Assembly (NCBI GenBank): GCA_946894095.1 | Contig: OX335646.2 | Coordinates: 13,634,077 to 13,698,076 of the forward strand | Direction of reading: 5' to 3' | DNA: 64,000 bases | Source of the DNA: Incurvaria masculella | Lineage: Eukaryota; Arthropoda; Insecta; Lepidoptera; Incurvariidae | In this document: piece after piece, positions 11,523 to 21,490 of the stretch | Numbering within the stretch: position 1 is the stretch's first letter | Layout: each line of letters starts with the position of its first letter | Program-made: the position numbers and the translations under genes | The notes under the pieces: model-generated | The model's input: only the letters and a program-made list of their open reading frames with translations | Told to the model about the DNA's origin: nothing | Database searches by the model: none

Positions 11523-12600
11523 AGCAATGTTTATCGTAACACGAAAAAGGGGTCGATTTCCGAATAAAATTAGAAGATCCAAACAAAAAAATCTTATATT
11601 TAAAATAAATATATATTTATCTATAAACACATGCGAAATATCGACCTGTAATACACTTGCTTGACTATGTTATTTTAGCTAAATAACTTTTTAACTCGCC
11701 TTGTAACTATAACAATACTATCGGAAGCTTACAATAAACATCATACCGCAACAGCCACTATTCACTATCATATCACAATATCTGATCGTGGGCGTAATAG
11801 TGGGTAGCCGACCATAAAACACAGAGTGTATGACTAACTCAAAATTCAACTTGTCGCCTATCTCGTAACATGATATCGCCAGACGCCGGGAGATGTTCCG
11901 AGGATATCCCGTTACATAGAGGCCGACGAGTCGTTCTCACGTGTATGGAAATTGTGTTCCGACCAAACACGATCCCACTCCCCCGAGCGTGAAACCGCAA
12001 GCAACGAAAAACGCACTCAGGAAATATTGGTAAATGTGGAAGAAAATTGTCGATCGGTTCCCATTGTTGCACTTCAGTGAGCACGCACTTATTGTGAGAT
12101 AGGGTTAGGGACTTCAACCTAAGTAACCAATTTAATTCCTTGGAAGAATAAACAGCAGCTGCAAGCATGAGTGGGGAAACATCAAAATAATTATCTCATT
12201 ACAATGAAGATCCATCATCTTTGATAGAAGATCATTATTACCCAATATACAATTTAATTAATGTCAACTGTTTTATGATACCTGACATGGGTGGGTGAAC
12301 TACTACCAAGATCCTATTGTATGATAGGGTGTTATGGCATTTCATTCGAAGACCATTTTACACCGAACTTTGTCCACTACATTATAACCATTCTAACCTA
12401 ACTTTACTTGGAGTTTCCAACCATCAAGTAACCCGCACTCGCGGTTGATCATTGAGTATATTTATAAGGCAAACGAGCTATAGGGTGCGGATACTTGCTT
12501 TCCATAGCAATCTTCATACATTCTTTCTCCGAGTTTAATAAGTGCATTTCGCTGCGAATGCAAGTCGTTCAATAGTTCGGTATCCGTGCAAGTCGGTCGC
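11523..12600. other. Spacer, moderately GC-rich at 11850-12180
   Basis: No recognised repeat. A 109-codon - strand frame (11839-12168) spans the GC-richer part. It lacks recognisable motifs and splice context and is not called. Confidence 0.4.
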
Positions 12601-12606
12601 CCATCA

Positions 12607-12803
12607 TTCTACTAGGTGGTAGGGTTAAGTCCGCCCGGGTTGGTACCATCGAATGTGATGATGAAAACTTGTTCGTTTTTTTCACCCAGTTCAACGTACT
12701 CACAAAGGGAACGTTCTGTCATGCTATCTAACTGAATGGACAATCATTATGACGGTGAGTGTGGTATTATACATCCATGCCCAATTAGATTAAAACATAG
12801 GAG
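12607..12803 (+). repeat. SINE body, headless copy
   Basis: Begins at 'CTACTAGGTGGTAGGGTTAA' and continues through 'GCCCGGGTTGGTACCATCG', 'CACCCAGTTCAACGTA' and a tail with 'ATCATTATGACGGTGAG' and 'ATCCATGCCCA'. The tRNA-like head is absent. Confidence 0.8.
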
Positions 12804-13114
12804 TCGCCCTGCGGTCAAACCTGTGATTTTCTCCATAATTTACAGGTCGTATAAGTTGTAGGCATCAATTAAAAACCATGAACTTGAAATACTTAATCTT
12901 AATTTCAGAAAATACAACGACATTTGTAATCAAGTTTTGAATGACGAATATCCAGATGAACACATCTTCTAACTATTTTGAAAACCTAATTCAATGCTTC
13001 AACCATAAATTAATGAAAATTTAGATAGAATCAATTTAAAACGTACGAAACATATATCTGAAATAATATCTTTCCCATGATGTGGTTACGCAAGTTATGC
13101 GGAATGAAGTGGTT

Positions 13115-13330
13115 CCTGCAGCCAGCGGGGTGGGGTGTGAGGATGCCGTCTCGGCGAGGGGCGAGAGGCGAGGAGCAGACGGCGATGAAGGCGGCGACTT
13201 GCATTTGAAATTCAACACCGACCCAGTCTAGTGGACAATGAGACCTCTTCTGTTTCACTGAGTTCATTCCGAGTCCTCCGGCGCCCGCCATTACTATGCG
13301 TGGCGCGGCGCAGCGCTCTATGTTAATTTT
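13115..13330. promoter_or_regulatory. CpG-rich island
   Basis: GC-rich block with GGCGAGGGGCGAGAGG-type purine runs. Two - strand frames (60 and 111 codons) overlap it and are not supported. It lies just upstream of the candidate exon at 13465, so it could be promoter- or enhancer-like. Confidence 0.25.
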
Positions 13331-13464
13331 CAAAAGACCACCGGTCATGGCCACGCGTGCTTGCATTCAAAACTTAATTTTAAGAAACCATGAGCTCACG
13401 CATTGGCAACTCAAATTGGTTTTTAACTGTTCAATTATTTAAATTGAATTGTTTCTTATTCCAG

Positions 13465-13682
13465 CTCAGCCTGCGCTTCTAATTTTCTATGAGAACGCTG
13501 CAGGTGACCCTAAGTTTGAGGACATTTTTATGAATGTATTTAAACATAAGTTTGGGGCAGTGTTTTTTAAGCAACCCAATACATTGTCCATCGACGTGAA
13601 GTTAGGGACAAGAAGAACTACACTACATATGCACTCAAACCTGCACATCCAAGTAGCAAATTCGAGCGGCTTGAAACTCAGT
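13465..13682 (+). CDS. Candidate coding exon, product unknown
   Basis: A good 3' splice site (TTGTTTCTTATTCCAG|C at 13464/13465, with a TTTAAC branch-type word about 36 bases upstream) opens a frame of about 72 codons. In that frame there are no Cys or Trp and the composition is balanced, with 'PALLIFYENAAGDPKFEDIF' near the start. The other two frames close within 10 codons. Possible donors are GAC|GTGAAG near 13598 or CAG|GTGACC near 13503; otherwise the frame runs into the SINE at 13679 and stops there. I do not recognise the family. It could be a real exon, an eroded gene or chance. Confidence 0.35.
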
Positions 13683-13855
13683 GGCGTGGGGCCTTGCCTT
13701 CTATCATAGTTAAAAACTACTTTCTTGCTCTTTCTGATTTGGATGAAGTACATTTTGTTACGAATGCTAGCGCTTCCATGGTTCGGAATCCATGTATAAG
13801 TAGGCCTCCTATAGGTGGTAGCGTTTAGGGGTGGTTTAGTACAATCGTGAATACA
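13679..13855 (+). repeat. SINE, internally degraded copy
   Basis: 'AGTGGCGTGGGGCCTTGCC' (head) is followed by 'TTTGTTACGAATGC', 'TCCATGGTTCGGAATCCATG' and 'ATAGGTGGTAG'. The middle of the head is deleted. It begins exactly where the candidate exon at 13465 loses its protein character. Confidence 0.75.
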
Positions 13856-14211
13856 TTGTTCGCGCATTACAGTATCAACCACTTCATGAATGTCCGCCGT
13901 TCGCGAAAATGTGTTAACGTATTATTATCCTTCTGTGGTCGTGTTTCACCGTAGGTAAAGCACGCCTTACACGCCTGATCCAAGCAGCCTCCCAATCAGC
14001 GTGAGCGTCCGATCGCCCCTTGTTCCTCGAGCCAATATGTCGACGCATATCAGGCGACCCAGCCCCGGCCGGCATCCGACAGATTGGCTAAAGTGGTCCT
14101 GCCATGTCGCAGAGAGCCCGTTCCGTTTAGGATTTACTTGACGATGGTAAGTCGACATGAACATCGAAGTTTCTGAAAGTATCAAGAAATTACGCTCCCT
14201 ATGCAAACGTA
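13856..14211. other. Moderately GC-rich spacer
   Basis: Balanced composition at 13930-14200 with no repeat or splice structure recognised. The 79-codon - strand frame is not supported. Confidence 0.4.
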
Positions 14212-14478
14212 GTTAACTAACCCTTTTTAAAACGACCGTTCCAATTTACTTGATTTATGTTATGTAATATTAGGCAACTGTGTATGAACGTTTCTTTTTT
14301 TTTTTTGAAAAATGTATTCTTCATCAAACGACAGTGATCTAAATTTAATTTTCGCTTTAATTTGAATCTCTTTTTGTTTTAAAAACTTAACTTAACTTGC
14401 TGACGCAGATATACGTTGCATTGATAGTATATACAAAATATAAAGTTAACTGGAACAGTGGTTTTTAAATAATTTTTG
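14212..14478. mobile_element. MITE family B, copy 1
   Basis: The interior 'GTTATGTAATATTAGGCAA', 'GAAAAATGTATTCTTCATCAAA' and the right end 'CAGTGGTTTTTAAAT' match the copies at 39584 and 58520 in order. The termini are eroded here. No coding capacity. Confidence 0.6.
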
Positions 14479-14831
14479 AATTGTGTTTTTAATGGGAGCT
14501 AAATTTTCTGATACAACCTGTATGCATCCCATCCCACTTTAAAAGTCATTACCATGTGACCAGACTTGTTGCGAACAAATACATAAATGAATCGATTTCT
14601 CTTTCTTGATCGATTTGGGCGACAGACACGGAGAGAAATTCAGCGGAAATATGTATGGAAATTTATTTTAAATTATATCATCGTTGGTCATAGTCCGAAA
14701 TTATGGAAATGGGTGCATTTGCCATTGCCGCTTACCTTACTTAGTAGGGGGAGGGAACCTACAGTTATAGAGGTCATGCATGCTCTCGTGATTGTCATGA
14801 ATTAGCTAATATTTTTCGTGACTTGATCGTT

Positions 14832-15203
14832 GCCTAGTGGCGCGGGGACTTGCCTAGCATTAAGTTGGTACCATCGCATTGGATGAAAAGATGGTCGAAC
14901 CGCTAATGAAAAATTTTCCGTGTTTTCCATTCAGTTCAATGTAGCCGTGGTTATAAAAGGAAAGGTCCAGACATGGCATCTAGTTCCTTCGGGAATGTGG
15001 TGTATAGGGCTAATATCATTACGGTATGTTTGTTTACATTTTCACTGTTGTTCGACATATTATTTTACGTTTAGGGATAAGCGACGCGCGAATCCTGGTG
15101 ATCTCCACAGCGTGGTGGACGAAACGTCGAGCTAAGTAAGTAAGCTGAACACTGTTTATACGTAAACGTAAAATAATATATCATTACGGTAGTTAATTTA
15201 CTA
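14832..15203 (+). repeat. SINE with internal deletion and nested insertion
   Basis: The head 'AGTGGCGCGGGGACTTGCC' jumps directly to 'GTTGGTACCATCGCATTGGA', so about 150 bases of the usual sequence are missing. The tail is interrupted at 'ATATCATTACGGTA', which is duplicated around a 151-bp insert (15027-15177). The SINE resumes at 15192. Confidence 0.8.
15027..15177. mobile_element. 151-bp insertion with 14-bp target-site duplication
   Basis: Flanked by perfect copies of 'ATATCATTACGGTA' (15013-15026 and 15178-15191). The other SINE copies show that the tail contains this word only once. Within the insert, 'ATTATTTTACGTTTA' (15059-15073) and its exact reverse complement (15163-15177) form a 15-bp inverted repeat whose right arm ends at the duplication. 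A 14-bp duplication fits LINE-driven retroposition; the inverted repeat is unexplained. Confidence 0.75.
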
Positions 15204-15344
15204 TAAAATGGTTCAAGAGACCAGTACTTACTTTCAGTCATCTAATGATGAATAATTATTTACTCAATTAATTAAAATATTAATTTAAATACTTTCAATT
15301 AAAATTGGTCATTAGCTATCCGTGTCAGGTTGCAAAAAACCGAA

Positions 15345-15570
15345 GAAGTAGCAAGCATTTGTCTCCACGTATCGTGAGGACTCCCCTCCGGCGACACGGC
15401 GACGTCCACCTCTTCATTAGCCCGGCGATGGCTTTATGGGACGATTTGCATTTACACGAGCGGCGTGCTCGGATTACAGGCGCACTTATCCTGCCCGACC
15501 GACCAAAACATTGCGACCGAATAAACGGGGAGCCGCCAATATTGTGCGACGCACGCTAACTTGATTGTGC
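15345..15570. promoter_or_regulatory. CpG-rich island
   Basis: GC-rich block in AT-rich surroundings. An 84-codon + frame across it is Arg-rich read-through. Regulatory role inferred. Confidence 0.25.
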
Positions 15571-16650
15571 CATCGAGCGATGAACAAATTGTGTAAACGT
15601 AGGGATTAATAAACATATACTACGGCGCATAAATAGTACCTTATATTATTGTTGTAATGCATTAAATTAACTTATTGTCAACCATTAAAATATGTGAAAT
15701 TTGGAGAACGAAGTTATCATAAAATTAAGAGAGATTCTCGTCCATGTTGGAGTTTCGTGAGTGGGAATTATTTTTATGATTGATGATTTTATTGGTAACA
15801 AGGATCATATTAAAGATGTTATAAAAACACCAGCCCCCAATTTAAGTTAGGGTAGGTAATTTTATAGTGAATTGTAAATCATCACAAGATAGATGTATGC
15901 AAAAACACATAAATATATACAAATAATATATATTTTAACATGAAAACTTAAAACATTCGAGACTGTTGAGTTGTATATTTCTTGTGGGCCCAACCCGTCG
16001 ATAAGCGATATGATTGTATCATAACGTAAATATTCCTCAAAATAACTCGAGATAAAATTTAAATTGAAATTTTCAATCGTGCGAGCCATTATACGCGCGT
16101 CAGATTTAATCTGCAACGGACGTGTGATGTCGACTAGCTTCGTCAATTACTGTCAGGACGGACGCGAAATGGCGGCCTGTGGAAAATGGCGCATCGAAAA
16201 TGGCGAGGAAAAGAACCATTAAAAGGGAGGTGCGGTAACAGATGTGACACATCGAGATATCTGAAGTTTTAAGCCGTTGAAGCGCTTTTATCTCGCGTCG
16301 TCTCTTCATGAAACGAGGACTACCGTCGATAAAGTTTGAATCCAAAAACTGTATCTTGATTAAATGATTACTATGTACATTCTTAATTATGTAGATCTTT
16401 TATGAATTTAATATTATCGTGAGAAATGTTACCAAAAAAAGTTTCTAGTTATTAGCATATAGAATTCGTTGATTCGTTTGTTTTATGAAGAAGACGCATG
16501 AATATAAAGTTTCATAGTTGATTTACTGTTCAAGATGCAATCTTATCCTGGAGACAACTATGACACGCAAAGTACACAATGACACAAAAATAAGTACAAT
16601 AGAATTTAAAACAATAACGTTTCATTGTGAGCAAGATATAATCCATCTCC
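15571..16650. other. AT-rich spacer
   Basis: AT-rich apart from a mixed block at 16075-16330. No repeat family recognised. Short - strand frames of 79-98 codons are unsupported. Confidence 0.45.
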
Positions 16651-16672
16651 ATGGAAGCATTGCCATCAGATC

Positions 16673-16726
16673 TTGAAAGAAAAGTCTGGACATTCGTCCA
16701 ATCGACAAATGTGCAGACTTTTTCAA
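16673..16726. other. Imperfect hairpin, about 24-bp stem, tiny loop
   Basis: 'TTGAAAGAAAAGTCTGG...' pairs with '...GCAGACTTTTTCAA' across a four-base loop around 16699-16702, with a few mismatches and one bulge. At about 54 nt it is shorter than usual animal miRNA precursors. It may equally be the remnant of a small foldback element. Confidence 0.5.
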
Positions 16727-17089
16727 CATGTTTTCTGATTATCACACACTTCAACGAAGATGTCGTTGCATATGCTAAAATTAATGAGATAATGCCAATT
16801 TCGTATCCAAATATCAAAATTATCAAATATCCAGATAGAACCAGTCCCGTTGTAGCTGAGAGTAAATAGTTATCAGTCTATTGTATTGTAAGTGCAATCG
16901 TTAAACCAACCTAAGGACGAGCGGCGAACGGTGTTATGCACGAGAGTTGCTGCAGGTCATGAAGTCGTCGCTGAATGTCCTGAAACAAACAAATAATTAC
17001 TTTTTACTGTGTTTTCATATGGATTTTTTTTCCCAACATCTATGGAAAATTGGAAAAACAAATTCCAAGGATATATTTAATAATTAAAT

Positions 17090-17262
17090 AGGGCCTTTTA
17101 TAGGGCTGATTAGCTTAATCGCCACGTATTAAGAGCCTTTCTTAGGAGCTTGCAATCATTACCAGTACTTCATTTGCACTTAAGTAATAAAGGCCCTTTA
17201 AGAGTCGATTAATATAAATCAGCACTTGGTGAAAACCAGGCTAAGAGTGATAAATTTACGTA
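17090..17262 (-). repeat. Repeat family C, uninterrupted copy
   Basis: Read on -, it carries 'TTAGCCTGGTTTTCACCAAG', 'GGGCCTTTATTACTTAAGTG', 'GGCTCTTAATACGTGGCGAT' and 'TAAAAGGCCCT'. It is collinear with 34320-34437 plus 34991-35033, and preserves the single TTAA at which the element at 34442 was inserted in that copy. Family class unknown. Confidence 0.75.
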
Positions 17263-18290
17263 ATAATAGTAATAGATATTGTTTTTTCGCGGTTAGATGG
17301 TGGCACATTCTTCATATTTTTTTACTGCATTTTAATTACAATTTATTATTTAATTTAAATTGCATTTAAGTAAATATTTATGAATCAGAAAATTTAAACC
17401 CAGTTGTAAATACGACTCCTTTCTAAGCAAACTATCTACAGACATTCACTCGCCCCACATTCCATTTCAAGGTGAGTCAAACTATCAATAATTCACGGTA
17501 CCCCCAGCATGTTTTTTGTGTAAGGAAGCGCAAACGGACCCACAGCACGAAGCAAGAGGTCTCTGGAGACAGGCGGTGTTCCAGTATTAAGTACCTATAA
17601 AGTGAAGCGCTCGCGGAACCCTCCGTGCAACCGCACGTACGCCAGCAGCAAGCGATAATATTTTACGACTGGCAATAATAACCCAGAAGGACGTGGAACA
17701 TTTTCCTATCAGCTGGATTTCTATCATTTTGCACCAGAAAGATCAGGCCTTGGCTACAACCGCGAGGTATTTACGAGCGAGCATCTTACGTATTACACTT
17801 AGAAGATTTGCGTCGTTACATATTAGCAGTAATTAGGGTTTTTATGGTGTATTGGTTTGTATAGAAAAACAATGAACTCACCATTTAACATAATGCATGC
17901 TTTATAATATACATGTCGTATTTATTTACTTTTATGATATTTCACAATCTCATAAGAATATTTGTCGTAAAGATATTTATGGAATTATATTGTTTAAATA
18001 GACTGGACTCTTATTATATTTTAAATTTAAATTGTTTAAAAATAATAAAAACCAAATTTTAAATAATTATAATTAACTGACCATATGTAATGGTTTTCCT
18101 AAATTAATGTTAAATTAACATCAAATACAGCTACCTATATATATTGGTTGTAATTAGAGCCCATCCCATTGCACATAATTAAGATATAAAATTACATTTG
18201 GGGCCAACTTGTGTGCAACCACTTTTAATTTTAAAAAGTAGTGTTGATTTATGAATGAGTTTTTATGGCTTACTATTTGCACAAAGGCTT
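17263..18290. other. AT-rich spacer
   Basis: AT-rich. A moderately GC-rich patch lies at 17530-17660. Nothing recognised. Confidence 0.45.
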
Positions 18291-18294
18291 ACTC

Positions 18295-18560
18295 ACTACT
18301 AGCGCTCGTTCAATACTAGCGAACGATGGATGGCGCATTCCCCAAGGAGGAGGCGATATAACTTTCTCTGTGGGAGTTCCGACCCGCCCCGACCAAGCCG
18401 CCGCCGCCCAACGCCGCGGCCGTTACAAGTCAAGCTTGCGGACGGAACAAAACGCGCGGAAAAGTCGCGATGGCGGTGCCTAAGGCCGAAGGTGTCTGAT
18501 GTCGTGGAGGCGGAAAGTTTCCCGGTGCGGGCAGCTCTAATCAGGCGGAAGGGTTGAAGG
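18295..18560. promoter_or_regulatory. CpG-rich island
   Basis: Contains a repeated 'CTAGCG-TCGTTCAATACTAGCGAACG' inverted motif at 18299-18326 and a GC-rich core. Two overlapping + frames of 72-75 codons are read-through. Candidate regulatory island. Confidence 0.28.
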
Positions 18561-18611
18561 AGATGATGCGGGCTTATTTTCGGTAAGGTTTAGTTATCTG
18601 GCCACTATATA

Positions 18612-18660
18612 TAATATACTAGCGGAGCCGACATTGTCCTGCCTGAACTTAGAAAAAAAT
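18612..18660 (-). repeat. Retroelement end fragment ('ATACTAGCGG' type)
   Basis: 'ATACTAGCGGAGCCGACATTG' resembles the reverse complement of the common lepidopteran retroelement terminus ending in 'CGCTAGTAT'. Only the end is recognisable. Confidence 0.45.
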
Positions 18661-19552
18661 CCTGCTGAATGATCGCCCGAATCCTATGGACAAAAGTTTA
18701 TGATGATGTAGTCAGAAATATAAACGAAGTCCGAATCCTGCTTCAGTGTAGATGTCGCTTGCAATCTCAATTTGTCCAAAATCACCGATTCCACCAAAAG
18801 CGATGAATAATTATTTAATTTATAATTTCTTCCTTCGTGCAACATAAATTTCATTAGTAATATAATTATTATGTCTAGTAAATTACTTTTGAGATAGAAG
18901 GTAAAATTTGCGTTATTTATAACGAGAAGCCCTAAACAAACAAAATATAAGGCAGCTAAAATAAAAATTTTAGCCTGAGTAAATTCGTGCGCAAAGTAAA
19001 AAGCGAGATGAAAAACCCCAGAGTTATGACTCCTATTCAACGCTAACACTGTATTCGAGCTTTATCAGAGAAAGTTCACTTAACCAGGCATTAAAACCAT
19101 AATAAGATGTCCGGATAAACTGAGGCCATTCTTTTGTTTTCATTATAACTGAGCGAGCACTTCGTGGCCGCCGTGGATCTCAGTAAACCTTTTGACATTC
19201 GCTAAAAGGTTCATTTCGGTTGATGAATGTTGTAATTCTTCGCTACACGAACAAAAAAACACACTCGAATCATTTATCTAAAGGCCGCGCGGCGAAGCGG
19301 GAGACGGAAGAAAAATTTACGGAATTAATCTGTGGCCGCTATCGCATTCCCTCGACCATTGTTACGCATTTAGATGCGTGTAGCCTTAGTTTGTTATTGT
19401 TTTTTTTTTACTTCCCAAACGTACTGATGAAAAAAGATAACTTAGATATATCACATCACTTCACAAACATTTATAAATCCAACCTCACATATCCGTCCAT
19501 CTTTCTGTCTGTATTATAGCCATGCCATTTATATAGTTTATTTTTCCATCAT
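18661..19552. other. AT-rich spacer, small GC patch at 19280-19360
   Basis: A 121-codon - strand frame (18684-19049) is strongly hydrophobic, but that is expected of AT-rich chance frames, and it lacks receptor-type motifs. No repeat recognised. Confidence 0.4.
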
Positions 19553-19870
19553 TATTATCATCATTTCAGCACTTTGTCGTCCATTGCTGAACGTAGGCCA
19601 TTTGGGGAGTTCATTTACCATGGTAGATGAACTCTCGGGGTGAAGAGGCAATTAAGTAATGAAATCTGACGTTTAGTGTTATTTCGCGATGTGTCATTCG
19701 GCCTAGAGTACAGAAATTTACCAGTTAGCGTGGTACAAAATGCAGTTAAACGTCAGATTTAAACACTCACTTGCAGCTGGATATCCTATCCTAAGTTTAT
19801 TGATGCGTCGTGTCTCTGCAGAAGTCGTCTGCTCCATCGGCTATCGGTTCTACGGCAGATACGGTCAACC
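19553..19870 (+). mobile_element. RTE-type retrotransposon 3' fragment, interrupted
   Basis: 'ATCATCATTTCAGCACTTT' and 'CGTCCATTGCTGAACGTAGG' are the hallmark 3' sequence of RTE-clade elements common in Lepidoptera. After an inserted family A MITE (19609-19785), plausible continuation appears at 19808-19868 ('GAAGTCGTCTGCTCCATCGG', 'GGCAGATACGGTCAACCC'). No intact frame remains. Confidence 0.65.
19609..19785. mobile_element. MITE family A, copy 2, right-truncated
   Basis: Starts 'TTTACCATGG'. It shares 'GAAATCTGACGTTTAGTGTT' and 'ACCAGTTAGCGTGGTACAAAATGC', then the inverted 'TTAAACGTCAGATTT', with the copies at 6591 and 25303. The right terminus is missing. Confidence 0.7.
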
Positions 19871-20413
19871 CATTAATCAAATGAAATCAAACTTTATTTT
19901 ATAAAGTTACAATAAAAGAAACAGTTATGTTCCTTCTTTCCCAAACTATTTCTTGACTGTATCATGGGAAAGAGGTTGCGCATTAAAATACAAGTACATA
20001 AACATTGATCATTAATATGTTGTGATTCGAATGCTATGAAACGCTTTGCTGTGTATGAGTGTATGTATATATAGGTATTGAATATGATGTTGTGATATGT
20101 GTGTAGTGTGATAGGGTGTCTTTGTGTGGTGTAATGTGGGAGAAGGAAGGGGGGCTTGTAGAAAATCTTTGAGTACATTCTAAAGGCGTTACTAGGTACT
20201 ATACAGAGTACATTTTCTGTCTTTTCATAGTTTTATATAGTAACCACTCATTTATCTGTGGTTTAAAATCATGTCTGTAAGTCCTAGTAAATTTATAGTA
20301 AGGTAATATATGTTTTGGCTAAGAAAGAAAGCGAAAAGAGTTTAAGTTTTAGGAACTGAAATTTGATTCCTGTAGAACGAGTTAGTTCGCTTTCTTGGAA
20401 AGCTTGAAGGACC
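19871..20413. other. AT-rich spacer
   Basis: AT-rich, with a GT-rich patch at 20050-20130. The 94-codon - strand frame there is low-complexity. Nothing recognised. Confidence 0.45.
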
Positions 20414-20651
20414 TGGGGGTCCATTAAGGTTATAAGAGTGAGTTCGAATTCGTCACTAAATATCAACTCACTTTTTTAAATAGTAAATGTTTCCACACTA
20501 CTTGAACATCATTACAGTTAGGTAAAAATCTGGTCTGTCCCGTAAAAACGTTGGAAGTTTAAAAAACAGTTCCGTTATTGAAATTTCCCAGCTGTTTTTA
20601 GGTTAACTCACTCCCGAACTCGAACTCACTCTTACCTGAATGGCCCCCCTG
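20414..20651. mobile_element. MITE-like element D with about 38-bp imperfect termini
   Basis: The left end 'GGGGGTCCATTAAGGT...AGAGTGAGTTCGAATTCG' is the inverted counterpart of the right end 'CGAACTCGAACTCACTCTTACCTGAATGGCCCCCC', with a 4-bp indel and a few mismatches. The 238-bp interior is AT-rich and non-coding. Superfamily undetermined. Confidence 0.6.
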
Positions 20652-20999
20652 TTCGTTCAGTACAGAAGAAATGTAAAGTTGCCTTACTGTTAACAGATTG
20701 CTCTCATTGTGTATATTGTGCGTTGAGTATCTTTAAGGCATGCATTACTTTTGTGCCATTTTTTTTGGTATTGTAGGATAAAATATGTTTGTGCTGATCT
20801 TTATGTCAACCATAGCTTAGTTACCATTAGGCTAAATTACTTGACAGGTGAGCAGTGGCGTTAAGTATGAAAAAAATACGGAAAAGGCGTCCGGTTTTTG
20901 GTCGGGACCTGAATCAGTGAGTTCTTTAACCGGTAAAGCTCGTGACTCAGTTTTTTGGAACTAAATTTAAACTGCAAATAAACATACAATTTAAATGGC

Positions 21000-21240
21000 G
21001 GAGAGTTCGCCTTCGCGCCAGTTTCAACGACACAGCTCATTACGGGCGAGAAAAATTCCGTTGCACATTAATTTGAATTTTTCGTTTGCTCGCCCGCTAC
21101 GTTAACGAGGTAACTCGCTGTAACTTAGTTACGCGATGCAGCTGGAGAGGGCCCGACGAAGGATCTGCACTTCCTTTCTTCCTTAATTTTCTTCGGAAAC
21201 TCTTTAATTTTCCATCGCCTTAGCTGCTGGGGATTTGAAA
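21000..21240. promoter_or_regulatory. CpG-rich island
   Basis: Mixed GC-rich sequence after a plain stretch at 20652-20999. Contains CAGCTG (21139) and TTTCTTCC/TTTTCTTCGG pyrimidine words. Candidate regulatory island. Confidence 0.25.
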
Positions 21241-21461
21241 GTTTCTGGCTTGAGACTTATCGCATGGTGCTAACGACAAAGTTTTGAGCACAGATAATGA
21301 CTGGAAACTATTGGATTTGGCGTTCATAAATCTTCACTTATCCTGTATATGGAAGATTAGAAAAAATAACGATTTTTAATGGAAGGAACGTTAAGTATTA
21401 TTATTGACGGTAAAGTTATTATTGAAACTTACTTTAACAGTAAAGTTATGAACTTTTTACC

Positions 21462-21490
21462 TTACAACACGAACTTACTTCGTGTTGTAA
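21462..21490. other. Perfect 12-bp hairpin, 5-base loop
   Basis: 'TTACAACACGAA' and its exact reverse complement flank 'CTTAC'. The surrounding 21380-21530 also has looser inverted similarity (AGTAAAGTTAT-type words), so it may be part of an eroded foldback element. Confidence 0.65.

Noticed and set aside
11839..12168. 109-codon - strand frame
   Set aside because: No motif, no splice evidence and scattered Arg/Cys. Left as uncalled spacer.
18684..19049. 121-codon hydrophobic - strand frame resembling a chemoreceptor fragment
   Set aside because: AT-rich DNA encodes Ile/Leu/Phe/Tyr by default. No gustatory-receptor signature motif or splice phase was visible.
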